From Pseudomonas salomonii (GTDB taxonomy: Bacteria > Pseudomonadota > Gammaproteobacteria > Pseudomonadales > Pseudomonadaceae), in NCBI RefSeq assembly GCF_900107155.1, contig NZ_FNOX01000008.1, forward strand, positions 152,389 to 216,388: a stretch of 64,000 nt of DNA. The letters run 5' to 3'. Position numbers and translations under genes: made by a program. Positions 42,232 to 51,424 of this stretch are shown in pieces. Within the stretch, counting starts at the first letter, position 1. The number at the start of each line of letters is the position of its first letter. Below the pieces are notes generated by a model. It saw nothing but the letters and a program-made list of their open reading frames with translations. It was not told the origin of the DNA and did not search any database.

Positions 42232-44358
42232 TTAGAATCGGGTTTGTACGGCCAACTCAAACGTCCTCGGCGAGCCCAAATAGTAAGCCGGCGACACATG
42301 CGCAAACTCGGCATACACCTCATTGGTCAGGTTACGCACCCGCCCGGTCACAGAGGTATGTGAATCCACCTTGTAACGCAGGAACGTGCCGAACAGCGTA
42401 TAGGCCGGCACCGTCTGGGTGTTGGCATTATCGGCATACACCTGGGCCACATACCGCGCATCCACACCGCCTTGCCAATCCTCGGCAAAATCATACGTCA
42501 GCCACAGGTTACCCACACGATTGGGCACGTTGGTGGGCGTATTGCCCTTGCGCGACACCACCGCGCCGCTGGCGATTTTCTCGTTGAAGTCATCGTACTC
42601 GGCGTCCACCCAGGCAACGTTGCCTTCGGCCAGCAGCCGTGGCGTGATGCGTAACGAGCTGGCCAGCTCGATGCCCTTGGAGGTCTGTGCACCCACCGGG
42701 ATGCTGTTGTTCGGGTCCAGCGGGTCGGTGACGGCAAAGTCCTTGCGCTCGATCCTGTAGGCGGCGACGGTGGCCGAACCGCGACCGTCGAGGTAGTCGA
42801 ACTTGCTGCCGACTTCCCACTGTTTGCCGGTCGACACGTCGAACACTTGCGTTGTAGTGGAGGGCTGCTCCGCTGCGGTGCTGTATTGCACGTACACATT
42901 GGCCGATGGGATGAACTGATACGTCAGGCCCACGCGGCCGGTCACCGGTTCCCAGCTGCGCTTGAAGTGCCGTGGGTTGGTGGCGGTGATCACGCGATGG
43001 TTGGTCACGTCCAGGTCGATGGCGTCGTAACGCAGGCCCGTGAGCAGCGAGAGTTTATCGGTGAGGCCCAGGCGGTTTTCCACAAACAGGGCTTTGGTGG
43101 TGACCTCGTTGGTCTTGTCTTTGATAAAACCTGGCTTGGTGCCCGGAATGTCGTAGAAGTGCCCTGGGTTGTAGGCGTTCGGGTCCACCGTGCTGTTGCC
43201 CGGCACATTCAACGGGTTATTGGTGGTGCTGTTGACCTTGTACTCGAAGCCACCGGACCAGGTGGTGGACAGGCCGAACACGTTGTCGTCATGGCGCAGC
43301 TCGAACTGGTTGCCGTGCTGCTCGCCCTGGTGGCGCACCTGGTAGGCGGTCGAGCGGTTCACCGCGCTGTTGTCGGCGTTGTATTGGTAGGTTTCCAGGT
43401 TGCGGTAGTCGCGCTGGCTGTCCAGGTGATACAGGGTGTTTTTCAGTGTGGTGCTGTCGTTGATCCGGTAGTCGATGATCGAACGCATCCAGATCGTGCG
43501 TTGCTCGTAACGACCGTCGGCGACGTTGTAGTTGTTGAAGCGGTTGTGCTTGTCGATTTTCAACTCACCCGCCTTGGGGTTGAGCGCCGGCGTGCCCCAA
43601 TACGGGCTGTCTTCATGTTCATCCTGGTATTCCAGGGCCAGGGTGTGGGACAGGTTGGGGGTGAGGTCGCTGAGCAAGGAAAACGCCAGGCTCCAGGCAT
43701 CTCGCTGGTCGCGGTCGATGTAACTGTGGTTGGTGTTGCGGCTTACATCCAGGCGGGCGTAGTGCTGCACCTCGGCGCCGGGTTCGGTCAGGGCGTGGTT
43801 GAGGCCAAAGGCCATGCCGGCAGTGTGGTAGCTGCCATAGCTGAGCTGGCCTTCGGCGGCGTGTTCCTCACGGGTGGCCAGCTTGGTCACGTAGTTGAGC
43901 GAGCCGCCCACGGAGCCGGCGCCGTTGATCAGGGAGGACGGGCCCCCGACCAGCTCCACTCGGTCATAGATCCACGCATCCACCGGTCGCGCCAGGCCGG
44001 TGGCGACGTTGATACCGTTGAACATCTGGGTGATCTGGCTGCTGGTAAAACCACGATAGGACACAAACCCGCCAAACCCCGGCGGCGCACTGGCGTTGAC
44101 GCCGGGCAAGGTGTTGGCCGCATCGCGGAAGGTCTTGGCGCCATGGCGCTCAATGTCGTTGCGGTTGGCAATGGCCACCGACGCCGGGGTTTCGCGCAGG
44201 CTTAAACCCAGGCGTGAGGCCGTGCCGCTGGATTGGTCCAGGGCCAGGCCCGGTTCGCCGGTTTGTTCGCCATCAATGGTGGTGGGGGCCAGCTCAAGCG
44301 CCCAGGCACAGACCGGCAGGCAGCCGAACAGGCCCGCCAACAAGGGTAAATGTTTCAT
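42232..44358 (-). CDS. TonB-dependent siderophore-type receptor
   Basis: A 708-residue outer-membrane receptor with a signal peptide of about 21 residues (LLAGLFGCLPVCAWA). The plug has LSLRETPASVAIANRNDIER, YRGFTSSQITQMFNGINVA and GAGSVGGSLNYVTK, and the barrel ends in FELAVQTRF. No STN domain. ATG 44358 has ribosome site caggatt. A DUF2946 gene lies 94 bases upstream in the same direction; DUF2946 proteins often accompany metal or copper receptors, so a metal complex is the likely cargo. Confidence 0.88.
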   Translation of the reverse strand: MKHLPLLAGLFGCLPVCAWALELAPTTIDGEQTGEPGLALDQSSGTASRLGLSLRETPASVAIANRNDIERHGAKTFRDAANTLPGVNASAPPGFGGFVSYRGFTSSQITQMFNGINVATGLARPVDAWIYDRVELVGGPSSLINGAGSVGGSLNYVTKLATREEHAAEGQLSYGSYHTAGMAFGLNHALTEPGAEVQHYARLDVSRNTNHSYIDRDQRDAWSLAFSLLSDLTPNLSHTLALEYQDEHEDSPYWGTPALNPKAGELKIDKHNRFNNYNVADGRYEQRTIWMRSIIDYRINDSTTLKNTLYHLDSQRDYRNLETYQYNADNSAVNRSTAYQVRHQGEQHGNQFELRHDDNVFGLSTTWSGGFEYKVNSTTNNPLNVPGNSTVDPNAYNPGHFYDIPGTKPGFIKDKTNEVTTKALFVENRLGLTDKLSLLTGLRYDAIDLDVTNHRVITATNPRHFKRSWEPVTGRVGLTYQFIPSANVYVQYSTAAEQPSTTTQVFDVSTGKQWEVGSKFDYLDGRGSATVAAYRIERKDFAVTDPLDPNNSIPVGAQTSKGIELASSLRITPRLLAEGNVAWVDAEYDDFNEKIASGAVVSRKGNTPTNVPNRVGNLWLTYDFAEDWQGGVDARYVAQVYADNANTQTVPAYTLFGTFLRYKVDSHTSVTGRVRNLTNEVYAEFAHVSPAYYLGSPRTFELAVQTRF

Positions 44359-44452
44359 GGTTGAATCCTGAAAATCTTGGCTTGAAAACAACGCACAGCC
44401 GCACGTATTCCCGTTGGGAACGTTGGCCAGTGCAGATCAGAAAGCGCAGGAA

Positions 44453-44842
44453 TCAGGCGAAAGCGGGAGGCGCGCGCGGGTTGGCCGTGGGCCAGGTGAA
44501 GCGGGCAGGAATATCAGCGGCAAGCACCACCGCCGGCGGTGGCGCGTGGGGTTGCGGCAACACCGCTATATTGAGGCTGGAACTGAGTGCCGGGCCCATG
44601 CCGCCGGTCGAGCACAGTGGGCAGCCGAACGCCTTGGACAGCGTTGGCAGGTTCTCGTCGGTGGAGGTGTTCTGCGCAGGCGCCTGGGTGCGCGGGTCGA
44701 CCGTGCAAAACTGGCCGCCGATGCCGTTGAGCTGCATGCCCAGCATCTGCCCATGACCAATACTGCACGCGAACACATTGAACAGGACGCAGCAATACAG
44801 CATCCAGGCAATGAGTGAGCGGTCGGCACGGGCGATTTTCAT
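44453..44842 (-). CDS. DUF2946-family membrane-anchored protein
   Basis: A 129-residue protein with one N-terminal hydrophobic segment (SLIAWMLYCCVLFNVFACSI) and a His/Met/Cys-containing stretch after it (HGQMLGMQLNG, KAFGCPLCSTGGMG). This fits DUF2946, a group found beside copper-handling genes; the CPLC motif and methionines could bind metal. The Pro/Ala-rich tail looks disordered. It precedes the TonB receptor on the same strand. ATG 44842 gives a start just before the hydrophobic segment. Confidence 0.75.
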   Translation of the reverse strand: MKIARADRSLIAWMLYCCVLFNVFACSIGHGQMLGMQLNGIGGQFCTVDPRTQAPAQNTSTDENLPTLSKAFGCPLCSTGGMGPALSSSLNIAVLPQPHAPPPAVVLAADIPARFTWPTANPRAPPAFA

Positions 44843-44934
44843 GGGGCGGCACTTTACCATCAGCCGCCGACGAAATGCCTACAAAAAATCTCAGGCCGAC
44901 TATCCTCATTCGCACCTTTGAGGGAGCGCCTGCC

Positions 44935-45372
44935 ATGAGCTTTTTCGTCGCACGCTGGATCGTCGCGATTTTTACCTGCATCAGCATGGTGCATCTGTAC
45001 TGGGCCGCCGGCGGCAAGCTCGGCAGCCTGGCCGCCATCCCCGAATTGCCCGGCGAGTTTGCCCAGGGGCCGCGACCGGCGTTCAAACCATCGGCGTTGG
45101 GCACGTTTCTGGTGGCGCTGGGCTTGGTGGCGATTGCCTTGCTGGTGTGCCTGCGGGCCGGGTTGTATTTTTCGCCGGTGTCCCACGGCGCTCTGCAATG
45201 GGGCATCAGTGCGATTGCCTTGGTAATGTTCGCGAGGGCGATTGGCGATTCGGAACTGGTGGGCTTTTTCAAGAAGGTGAGCGGGTCCAGATTTGCCCGT
45301 TTGGATACCTACTTCTACTCACCCCTGTGCCTGGTATTGGGGGCGGGTTTGTTGATCGTGGCGTGGAATTGA
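44935..45372 (+). CDS. DUF3995-family integral membrane protein
   Basis: A 145-residue protein with four predicted transmembrane segments. It starts FFVARWIVAIFTCISMVHLY followed by WAAGG, and includes the conserved RLDTYFYSPLCLVLGAGLL near the end, the DUF3995 pattern. The role is unknown. ATG 44935 has ribosome site gagggagcg. It is divergent from the DUF2946 gene across 92 bases. Confidence 0.8.
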   Translation: MSFFVARWIVAIFTCISMVHLYWAAGGKLGSLAAIPELPGEFAQGPRPAFKPSALGTFLVALGLVAIALLVCLRAGLYFSPVSHGALQWGISAIALVMFARAIGDSELVGFFKKVSGSRFARLDTYFYSPLCLVLGAGLLIVAWN

Positions 45373-45485
45373 TAACAAAACACACAAAAACCACATACTC
45401 AACAAAACCCACTTGACACGCCACCAGGCGTGGGCGTTTATTGACGTACCCACCGGACTCATGTGCAGACGGCCCAGGATACTCA

Positions 45486-46904
45486 ATGAACACCGACCTC
45501 TTGATGCCCACTGTGATCGACGCTGCCGAGGCCATTCGTTCGGGCACGCTGTCTGCGGTACACCTGGTCGAGCAAAGCCTGCACGCAATCGAAATCCACA
45601 ATCCCACACTCAATGCGTTTGGCGACGTGTACGCCGACGCGGCATTGGCGCAAGCACAGGCGCTGACCGAAGAGGCCAGGGCAGGGCAGTTGCGTGGCCC
45701 GCTGCATGGCGTGCCCTTTGGAATCAAAGACCTGTTTTCCACCGCCGGCCTGCGCACCACCCGAGGCTCGTTGACCGGGCTTGAGCATGTGCCCAGCCAG
45801 GATGCGCCGATCATTCGCCGCCTCAAGGACGCCGGTGCAATCATCCTCGGCAAAACCGCCACCACCGAATTTGGCTGGACCGGCGCCAGTACCTCGCGTG
45901 TGTTCGGCAACGGCCGCAATCCCTGGAACCCACAGCTCACCAGCGGTGGTTCCAGCTCCGGCTCGGCGATTGCCGTGGCGGCACGCATGGTGCCGGGCAC
46001 GCTGGGCTCCGACGGTGGTGGGTCGGTGCGCATTCCGGCCGCGTTCTGCGGAGCGTTCGCGATGAAGGGCTCCTTGGGCCGCATTCCGACCTGGCCATGG
46101 TCGGCCACCGAAATGCTCAGCCATGCCGGGCCGATCACGCGCACAGTGCGCGACAGCGCTTTATTATTCGACATTCTTTCCGGGCCGGATCCGTTGGATC
46201 ATCAGGCCTTGCCGGCCCTGACTGAATCCTGCCTGGCACGTTGCGACCAGCCACTGGGGCCGCTGCGGGTGGCGTATTGCCCGACATTGTTCAACACCCC
46301 GGTCGACCCGGTCATCGCCGCTAGCGTCGAGGCCGCCGTGTACAACCTGTCGGAACGTTTGCCGGTCACCGTGACCACCCTGGAAGTGGACTGGCAGGAC
46401 CCTCTCGCCACGTTCGAAACCCTATGGGTCGGCGGGCGCGGTATTGCCTACGGCAAAGCCCTGGCCGATCGCCTCGACCAACTGGACCCAGGCTTTGCCG
46501 CGTTGATCCAGCGCGCGGGCGAGTACGACCTCGGTGCCTACCTCAAGGCCGTGCAGCAGCGGGCGCAGTTCGCCAACCAGGTGCACGCGCTGTTTAACGA
46601 TTACGACGTGTTGCTGCTGCCGACGCTGCCAACCCTGCCGTTCGCCGCCGACCAGGTGGCGCCCGACGGCTGGCCAGGCGCAGACGGCGCGGTGCCCTGG
46701 GCACGTTGGACACCCTTTACCTACCCGTTCAATATCACCGGCAACCCCGCCGCCAGCTTGCCTTGCGGCTTCAGCCCGAGCGGCTTGCCGATTGGGTTGC
46801 AAGTGGTCGGCCCGCGCTTTGCCGACGCCCAGGTGTTGCAGTTCTGCGCTGCAGTGGAGGCCATTGCGCCTTGGGATCAGCACCTGCCTCCTTTGTTGTC
46901 CTGA
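45486..46904 (+). CDS. Amidase-signature family hydrolase
   Basis: A 472-residue cytoplasmic amidase. The Ser-cisSer-Lys triad is complete: Lys in GVPFGIKDLFS, the cis-Ser in TSGGSSSGSAIAVAA and the nucleophile Ser in GSDGGGSVRIPAAFCG. The C-terminal block GNPAASLPCGFSPSGLPIGL is typical of the GatA/AtzF superfamily. ATG 45486 follows ccaggata. It precedes, on the same strand, a DeoR regulator and a carbamoylase-type hydrolase, so it may act on the same amide- or urea-bearing nutrient. The substrate is unknown. Confidence 0.88.
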   Translation: MNTDLLMPTVIDAAEAIRSGTLSAVHLVEQSLHAIEIHNPTLNAFGDVYADAALAQAQALTEEARAGQLRGPLHGVPFGIKDLFSTAGLRTTRGSLTGLEHVPSQDAPIIRRLKDAGAIILGKTATTEFGWTGASTSRVFGNGRNPWNPQLTSGGSSSGSAIAVAARMVPGTLGSDGGGSVRIPAAFCGAFAMKGSLGRIPTWPWSATEMLSHAGPITRTVRDSALLFDILSGPDPLDHQALPALTESCLARCDQPLGPLRVAYCPTLFNTPVDPVIAASVEAAVYNLSERLPVTVTTLEVDWQDPLATFETLWVGGRGIAYGKALADRLDQLDPGFAALIQRAGEYDLGAYLKAVQQRAQFANQVHALFNDYDVLLLPTLPTLPFAADQVAPDGWPGADGAVPWARWTPFTYPFNITGNPAASLPCGFSPSGLPIGLQVVGPRFADAQVLQFCAAVEAIAPWDQHLPPLLS

Positions 46905-47125
46905 CCTGATTACCCGTGGAGCCGGCTCGTTAGAAGCCTGCCCTGGACAGATCCTTTTGTAGTGTTTCTGCCCTTTCACACCGTTATGAGTGAGAGGTAC
47001 CCGTGACCCGATCAACCGCCGTCAATCGTGCTTTTCTCCCTGCCGGAGCGGTGCATGCCGCGTACCGTGGCGGGCGCAAAGCGCGCGATACTGATGGCTC
47101 GAATTTGCCTTGGAATGCACCTTTT

Positions 47126-47884
47126 ATGCTTAACCAGCCACGTCTCGACGAAATCATGCTCATGCTCACCCAACATCAGCGCGTCAAGGCGTCGGACCTG
47201 GCGCAAGCGCTGTTTGTCAGCGAAGAAACCATTCGGCGCGACTTCAAATACCTGGAGGAGGCCGGCAAGTTGCGTCGCATCCATGGCGGCGCGATCCTGC
47301 CCAGGCTTAACGAAGAACAACCGCTGCAAGTGCGCACCCGCATCAAGGCCCAGGCCAAGACGCGCATGGCTGTCTGTGCTGCCAAACTGGTCAGCGAGGG
47401 CATGGTGCTGTTTCTCGATACCGGCACCTCGACCTTGGCCCTGGCCCAGCAATTGATCGGTTTCAGCCAACTGCGCATCATCACCAACTCGCTGGACATC
47501 GCGCAGTTGATCACCCAGCAAAGCAGTAACCAGGTGCTGGTGGTGCCCGGCGATGTGCGCCGTAATGACAACGCGCTGATCGGCGCCCACACCCTGGAAT
47601 TCGTCCGCCAGTTCCACTACGACATCGCCTTCATGGGCATCGGCGCCGTGGACCTGCAGTTGGGCTTCATGGACTACCAGGAGCCCGAGGCGCTGCTGCG
47701 CCGCACCCTGACCCAGCACTGCCTGCGCAGCGTCATCCTCGCGGACGACGCCAAGTTCGGCCATCGCACGTTCATCAACACACTGCCGTTCAGCGCCATC
47801 ACCACTTTGGTCACCAATCGCCCTCCGTCCGCGGAGTTTGCGACCTGCCTGGAGCACGCCCATGTCGACATCCTTTACCCCTGA
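47126..47884 (+). CDS. DeoR/GlpR-family transcriptional regulator
   Basis: A 252-residue regulator, the usual DeoR length. The helix-turn-helix is HQRVKASDLAQALFVSEETI followed by RRDFKYLEEAGKLRRIHGGA. The C-terminal sugar-phosphate-binding domain has LDTGTSTLALAQQL, TNSLDIAQL and FMGIGAVD. DeoR proteins normally respond to a phosphorylated intermediate, which fits the two kinases encoded downstream. A GTG at 47003 with ribosome site gagagg would add 41 residues; ATG 47126 is preferred on family length. The next gene starts 23 bases before its stop, so the regulator belongs to the operon. Confidence 0.88.
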   Translation: MLNQPRLDEIMLMLTQHQRVKASDLAQALFVSEETIRRDFKYLEEAGKLRRIHGGAILPRLNEEQPLQVRTRIKAQAKTRMAVCAAKLVSEGMVLFLDTGTSTLALAQQLIGFSQLRIITNSLDIAQLITQQSSNQVLVVPGDVRRNDNALIGAHTLEFVRQFHYDIAFMGIGAVDLQLGFMDYQEPEALLRRTLTQHCLRSVILADDAKFGHRTFINTLPFSAITTLVTNRPPSAEFATCLEHAHVDILYP

Positions 47885-49142
47885 GTGGCTGTCTCCCAGT
47901 GAGGCGGACATCGAGGCGTTCGAGACGCTGTTTCGCGACAGCTCGGCCATCGGCGCGACACCGGCAGGTGGCTTGCACCGCCTGGCCGCGTCGGCCGAAG
48001 ACGGCGCAGTGCGTGACCTGTTCAGTGCGTGGCTGCGCGAACGCGGTTTCGAAGTGCGGGTAGACGCCATCGGCAATCTGTTCGGGCTGATCACCTTCAA
48101 CCCGGACGCTCCCTATGTGCTGTGCGGCTCACACTTGGACAGCCAGCCCAGCGCAGGGCGTTTCGACGGTATCTATGGGGTCTTGGCCGGCGCAGTGGCC
48201 GTCGCCAGCCTGGCGCGCCAACTGCACGCGCGCGGCGAAACCCCGGCGTGCAACCTGGCGGTGGTCAACTGGACCAACGAAGAAGGCGCGCGCTTTCAAC
48301 CCAGCCTGATCGGCAGCAGTGTGTTTACCGGCGACCTGGCGCTGCACGACGCCTGGGAATGCCGCGACGGCGACGGCATTCGCCTCAAGGATGCGCTGCA
48401 AGCGATCGGTTATCTGGGCGACGGCCTGGTTGAATTGAAGGTGGCCGGTTACGTGGAAATCCACGTTGAACAAAGCGATGGCCTCGAAAGCCAAGGCCTG
48501 GACATCGGCGTAGTGCGTGAAACCTGGGCGGCGCTCAAACAGCGTATCCGTTTCGACGGCGAACAGAACCACACCGGCCCAACCCCGATGGCCGCCCGCA
48601 AAGATGCCTTGCTCGCGGCGGCCCATGCGATAACCACCGTGCGCGCCGAAGCGGACGTGCACGGGCTGCAGTTTCACAGCTCGGTAGGGCGCCTGGAAAT
48701 TTACCCCAACTCGCCCAACGTAGTGCCGTCGCGCGTCACCCTGCATGTGGAATACCGCTCGCCGGACACGGCATTGCTGGCGGTTGCCGGTTATCGGCTG
48801 GATGCCAGCCTCAAGGCCGTCGCCGCCTCGACCGCAACCACTTACGAAGTCGAAAGCCGAGCCCTGCGTGCGCCGATCACGTTGCACCCTGGGTTTGCCG
48901 AATTGGCCTACGGTGTCGGTCAACAGCTGGGGCTGGCCGTCGGCAACAGTGTTACGGTCTCCGGCCACGACGCCATCAGCCTCGGCCGGCATTACCCGGC
49001 GTGCCTGTTGTTCATTCCGAGCAGCAACGGCGTGTCCCATAACGAGGCGGAGTTCACCCACGACCGCGACATGCGCACCGGCCTGCAGATGCTGACGGCG
49101 CTGCTGCATTGCGCCTGTACTTCCCCAAACGCTTACCGGTGA
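47862..49142 (+). CDS. M20-type amidohydrolase (carbamoylase/allantoate amidohydrolase family)
   Basis: A 426-residue Zn-dependent hydrolase of the hydantoinase/carbamoylase group. Metal-site blocks are VLCGSHLDSQPSAGRFDGIY, NWTNEEGARF and GYVEIHVEQSDGL, and the substrate/dimer motif is FDGEQNHTGPTPM, with VSHNEAEFTHDRDM near the end. Known relatives split N-carbamoyl amino acids, beta-ureidopropionate or allantoate. ATG 47862 with ctggagcacgcc lies inside the 3' end of the DeoR gene. It is followed by two phosphotransferase genes and a symporter, a setting unlike purine or pyrimidine breakdown. Confidence 0.88.
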   Translation: MSTSFTPEWLSPSEADIEAFETLFRDSSAIGATPAGGLHRLAASAEDGAVRDLFSAWLRERGFEVRVDAIGNLFGLITFNPDAPYVLCGSHLDSQPSAGRFDGIYGVLAGAVAVASLARQLHARGETPACNLAVVNWTNEEGARFQPSLIGSSVFTGDLALHDAWECRDGDGIRLKDALQAIGYLGDGLVELKVAGYVEIHVEQSDGLESQGLDIGVVRETWAALKQRIRFDGEQNHTGPTPMAARKDALLAAAHAITTVRAEADVHGLQFHSSVGRLEIYPNSPNVVPSRVTLHVEYRSPDTALLAVAGYRLDASLKAVAASTATTYEVESRALRAPITLHPGFAELAYGVGQQLGLAVGNSVTVSGHDAISLGRHYPACLLFIPSSNGVSHNEAEFTHDRDMRTGLQMLTALLHCACTSPNAYR

Positions 49143-49150
49143 GGGACGCC

Positions 49151-50107
49151 ATGTCCAACCGTACTGATGCACTGTCGCGCCTGATGGGCGCCCTGGAGTC
49201 CGCCGGCCTGTCCGCCCATGTCGAGGTCATGGACGGCACGGCCGGTATCGCCTCGCCGATACGCCTGGCCACCGAGTGGACCGGCTTTCATCTCACGGCG
49301 CCCTGGGGCCGGTGCTACGCCAAAGTGCTGCACGACGACATGCGCGCGCTGATCGACATCGAGCGCACCGGCCGCGCCACCCAACTGGCGGCTGACTGTG
49401 ACGTAACCCCCGGCGTGCGCCTGGTGGATGCGGCCGCCGGTGTGCTGCTGCTGGATGCGTTGCCGGCCCACGAGTGGCGTTGGGCACGGCTCGATGAGTT
49501 GCTGCAACCCCAGCGCCTGCAAGCGCTGTGGGCCTTGAAGCGGCAGTTGCACGTCGGCACTTCACCGGGCTTCAACCGCTCGCCGCTGCAGGATATCCAG
49601 CGCCTGCGTGAGCTGTGCAGCCGCGATGGCGTGGGCTTGCCCGCTGATCATGGGTGGATTGAAACCTGCATCGATCTGGCCTGCACCGCGCTGCAATTGA
49701 ACCCCGGCACCTGCGTGCCCTTGCACGGCGATGGGCTGGCGAGCAATGTGATGATCGGCCCCGGCGGCGCGCTGCAATTGATCGACTTCGACTACGCGGG
49801 CTGCTTTGACCCCTGGTACGACGTGGCCCTCAGCCTCAACGAGTTGTATGCCTTCGAAAGCCAGTGGCGTGACGGCATCAAGGCGTGGGCCGGTGAGTGT
49901 CGCGAGTGCGATTACGCCCGCTGCCGCCTCTACGCGCTGATCAATGATTGGTACTGGTCGCTGTGGGGCTTGTGGGTCGGCGCGACTTCGACGCGGCCTT
50001 TGGAGTTTTCCAAGGTGGGGCAGTGGACCTTGCTGCGTTGCCGGCAAAGCTTGCAAGACCCGCGGTTTGAAAGTTGGTTACGGCAGGTACAGGAGAGGCA
50101 GGCATGA
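49151..50107 (+). CDS. Choline-kinase/APH-like phosphotransferase 1
   Basis: A 318-residue kinase-like protein. The catalytic loop is canonical, LHGDGLASNVM with His192, Asp194 and Asn199, and the metal motif is LIDFDYAGCFD (Asp212). The N-lobe strand with the ATP lysine is GRCYAKVLHDDM. Relatives phosphorylate a hydroxyl on choline, thiamine, methylthioribose or hydroxylysine. ATG 49151 follows gagggacgcc, eight bases after the hydrolase stop, and its own stop overlaps the next gene by four bases. Confidence 0.85.
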   Translation: MSNRTDALSRLMGALESAGLSAHVEVMDGTAGIASPIRLATEWTGFHLTAPWGRCYAKVLHDDMRALIDIERTGRATQLAADCDVTPGVRLVDAAAGVLLLDALPAHEWRWARLDELLQPQRLQALWALKRQLHVGTSPGFNRSPLQDIQRLRELCSRDGVGLPADHGWIETCIDLACTALQLNPGTCVPLHGDGLASNVMIGPGGALQLIDFDYAGCFDPWYDVALSLNELYAFESQWRDGIKAWAGECRECDYARCRLYALINDWYWSLWGLWVGATSTRPLEFSKVGQWTLLRCRQSLQDPRFESWLRQVQERQA

Positions 50108-51039
50108 AAGCAATGGGTGAGGCCTGTACGCCTCAGGAATGCCAATTGGAGGCCGCCGTGCGCGGCGTGCGCGATTGGGGCGGTTCGGGCATTCGTTACG
50201 AGCCGGTCAGCGGCGGGATCTCCAACAGCAACTGGCGGGTCGAGGTCAGCGGGCTCGACACCGCCTACTTCTTCAAAGTACCCGGTGCCGGCACCGAGAT
50301 GTTTATCGACCGGCGCACCGCCCATGACGCCAGCGTCAAGGCCGCGCAAACCGGCTATGGCGCGCCGGTGTTTGCCTTCCTCGAAGAGTTCGGCGTTGAG
50401 GTCTTCGAGTTCATGGAAGGCTGGCGAGCCTCTTCGAATCAGGACTTTCTCGACCGCGATGTGCGCCATAACGCCCTGCATGCGCTGAAAGCGTTCAACG
50501 ACCAGTCGCCGCTGTGCCAGACCAAAACCGTGTTCGACATGATTGCCGAGCATCAGCGCCAGGTCGAAGAACTGCACGGCTGCACGCCCAGTGATGACGC
50601 CTGGCTGCGCCGCCAGTGCGACCGCGCGCGTGGCGCGTTGCAAGCGTCGGGCATCGACCTGGCGCCGTGCATGAACGACACGCTGGCGGGCAATTTCATG
50701 CTCAATGACCGACGCCAGATTCGCCTGGTGGACTTTGAATACGCTTCCAACAACGACCGTCATTACGAACTGGCGCTGTGGTTTGGCGAGATGTTCTTCA
50801 CCGACGAGATGGAACTGGCGCTGATCGAAGACTATTTCGGCCAGGTCACCCCGCAACGCCTGGCGCGGATCAAATTGCACAAGGCCCTGGCCGACATCAA
50901 ATGGTCGACCTGGGCGATGGTCCAGCACGCGGTGTCGCAGCTGGATTTCGACTTCTACAAATACGGTGCCTGGAAGCACATGCGCGCCCGTAGCGTGATC
51001 AATGATTCGCAATGGGAAACCTGGCTAAGACAGGCCTGA
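50104..51039 (+). CDS. Choline-kinase-like phosphotransferase 2 with altered catalytic loop
   Basis: A 311-residue protein of the choline/ethanolamine kinase group: VSGGISNSNWRVEV (nucleotide loop), FFKVPGAGTEMFIDRR, catalytic loop CMNDTLAGNFML and metal motif LVDFEYASNN. In the loop the usual His is Met190, while Asp192 and Asn197 remain; Asp210 and Glu212 supply the metal site. Activity is therefore likely retained but cannot be assumed. ATG 50104 overlaps the upstream stop (ATGA) with gagaggcag as ribosome site, so the two kinases are made together and might work as a pair. Confidence 0.85.
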   Translation: MKAMGEACTPQECQLEAAVRGVRDWGGSGIRYEPVSGGISNSNWRVEVSGLDTAYFFKVPGAGTEMFIDRRTAHDASVKAAQTGYGAPVFAFLEEFGVEVFEFMEGWRASSNQDFLDRDVRHNALHALKAFNDQSPLCQTKTVFDMIAEHQRQVEELHGCTPSDDAWLRRQCDRARGALQASGIDLAPCMNDTLAGNFMLNDRRQIRLVDFEYASNNDRHYELALWFGEMFFTDEMELALIEDYFGQVTPQRLARIKLHKALADIKWSTWAMVQHAVSQLDFDFYKYGAWKHMRARSVINDSQWETWLRQA

Positions 51040-51172
51040 GCCTGCGCCAGCACAATAACGACGCGTCACCCTGTAGCTCTTTTGGCGCTGGTTTGCGCTG
51101 ACGTTTCACTGCTTGATTTTTTGATTGATCACACAACAAACCGATCCAGAAATTCAAGGAGCACCCTTCATC

Positions 51173-51424
51173 ATGAAACCTGCAAGCGCGTCACCCGCAC
51201 GCCTGAGAAACCAGATCTTTGGTGGCTACTTTTTCCTGTTATTGATGCTGGCGTTATTCCCGCCGTTTTACTTGAGCGTGAGTGGCAGCCGCGCCCTGGT
51301 GGTGGGCATCCCGCTGCCGATCTTCTATTGGATCGCCATTGCCGTACTCGCCGCCCTGGGTGTGTGGGCGTTGTATCTGGTCGAACTCAAGGCCGGCGAG
51401 ATTCCTGACGAGGAGGGCGTGTGA
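51173..51424 (+). CDS. DUF3311-family small membrane protein, symporter partner
   Basis: An 83-residue protein with two transmembrane helices (about residues 17-38 and 47-68; GYFFLLLMLALFPPFYLSV). DUF3311 proteins are usually encoded just before sodium:solute symporters and are thought to be small subunits. Its stop overlaps the symporter start (TGATG), which supports that. Ribosome site aaggag precedes ATG 51173 by 11 bases. Confidence 0.85.
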   Translation: MKPASASPARLRNQIFGGYFFLLLMLALFPPFYLSVSGSRALVVGIPLPIFYWIAIAVLAALGVWALYLVELKAGEIPDEEGV

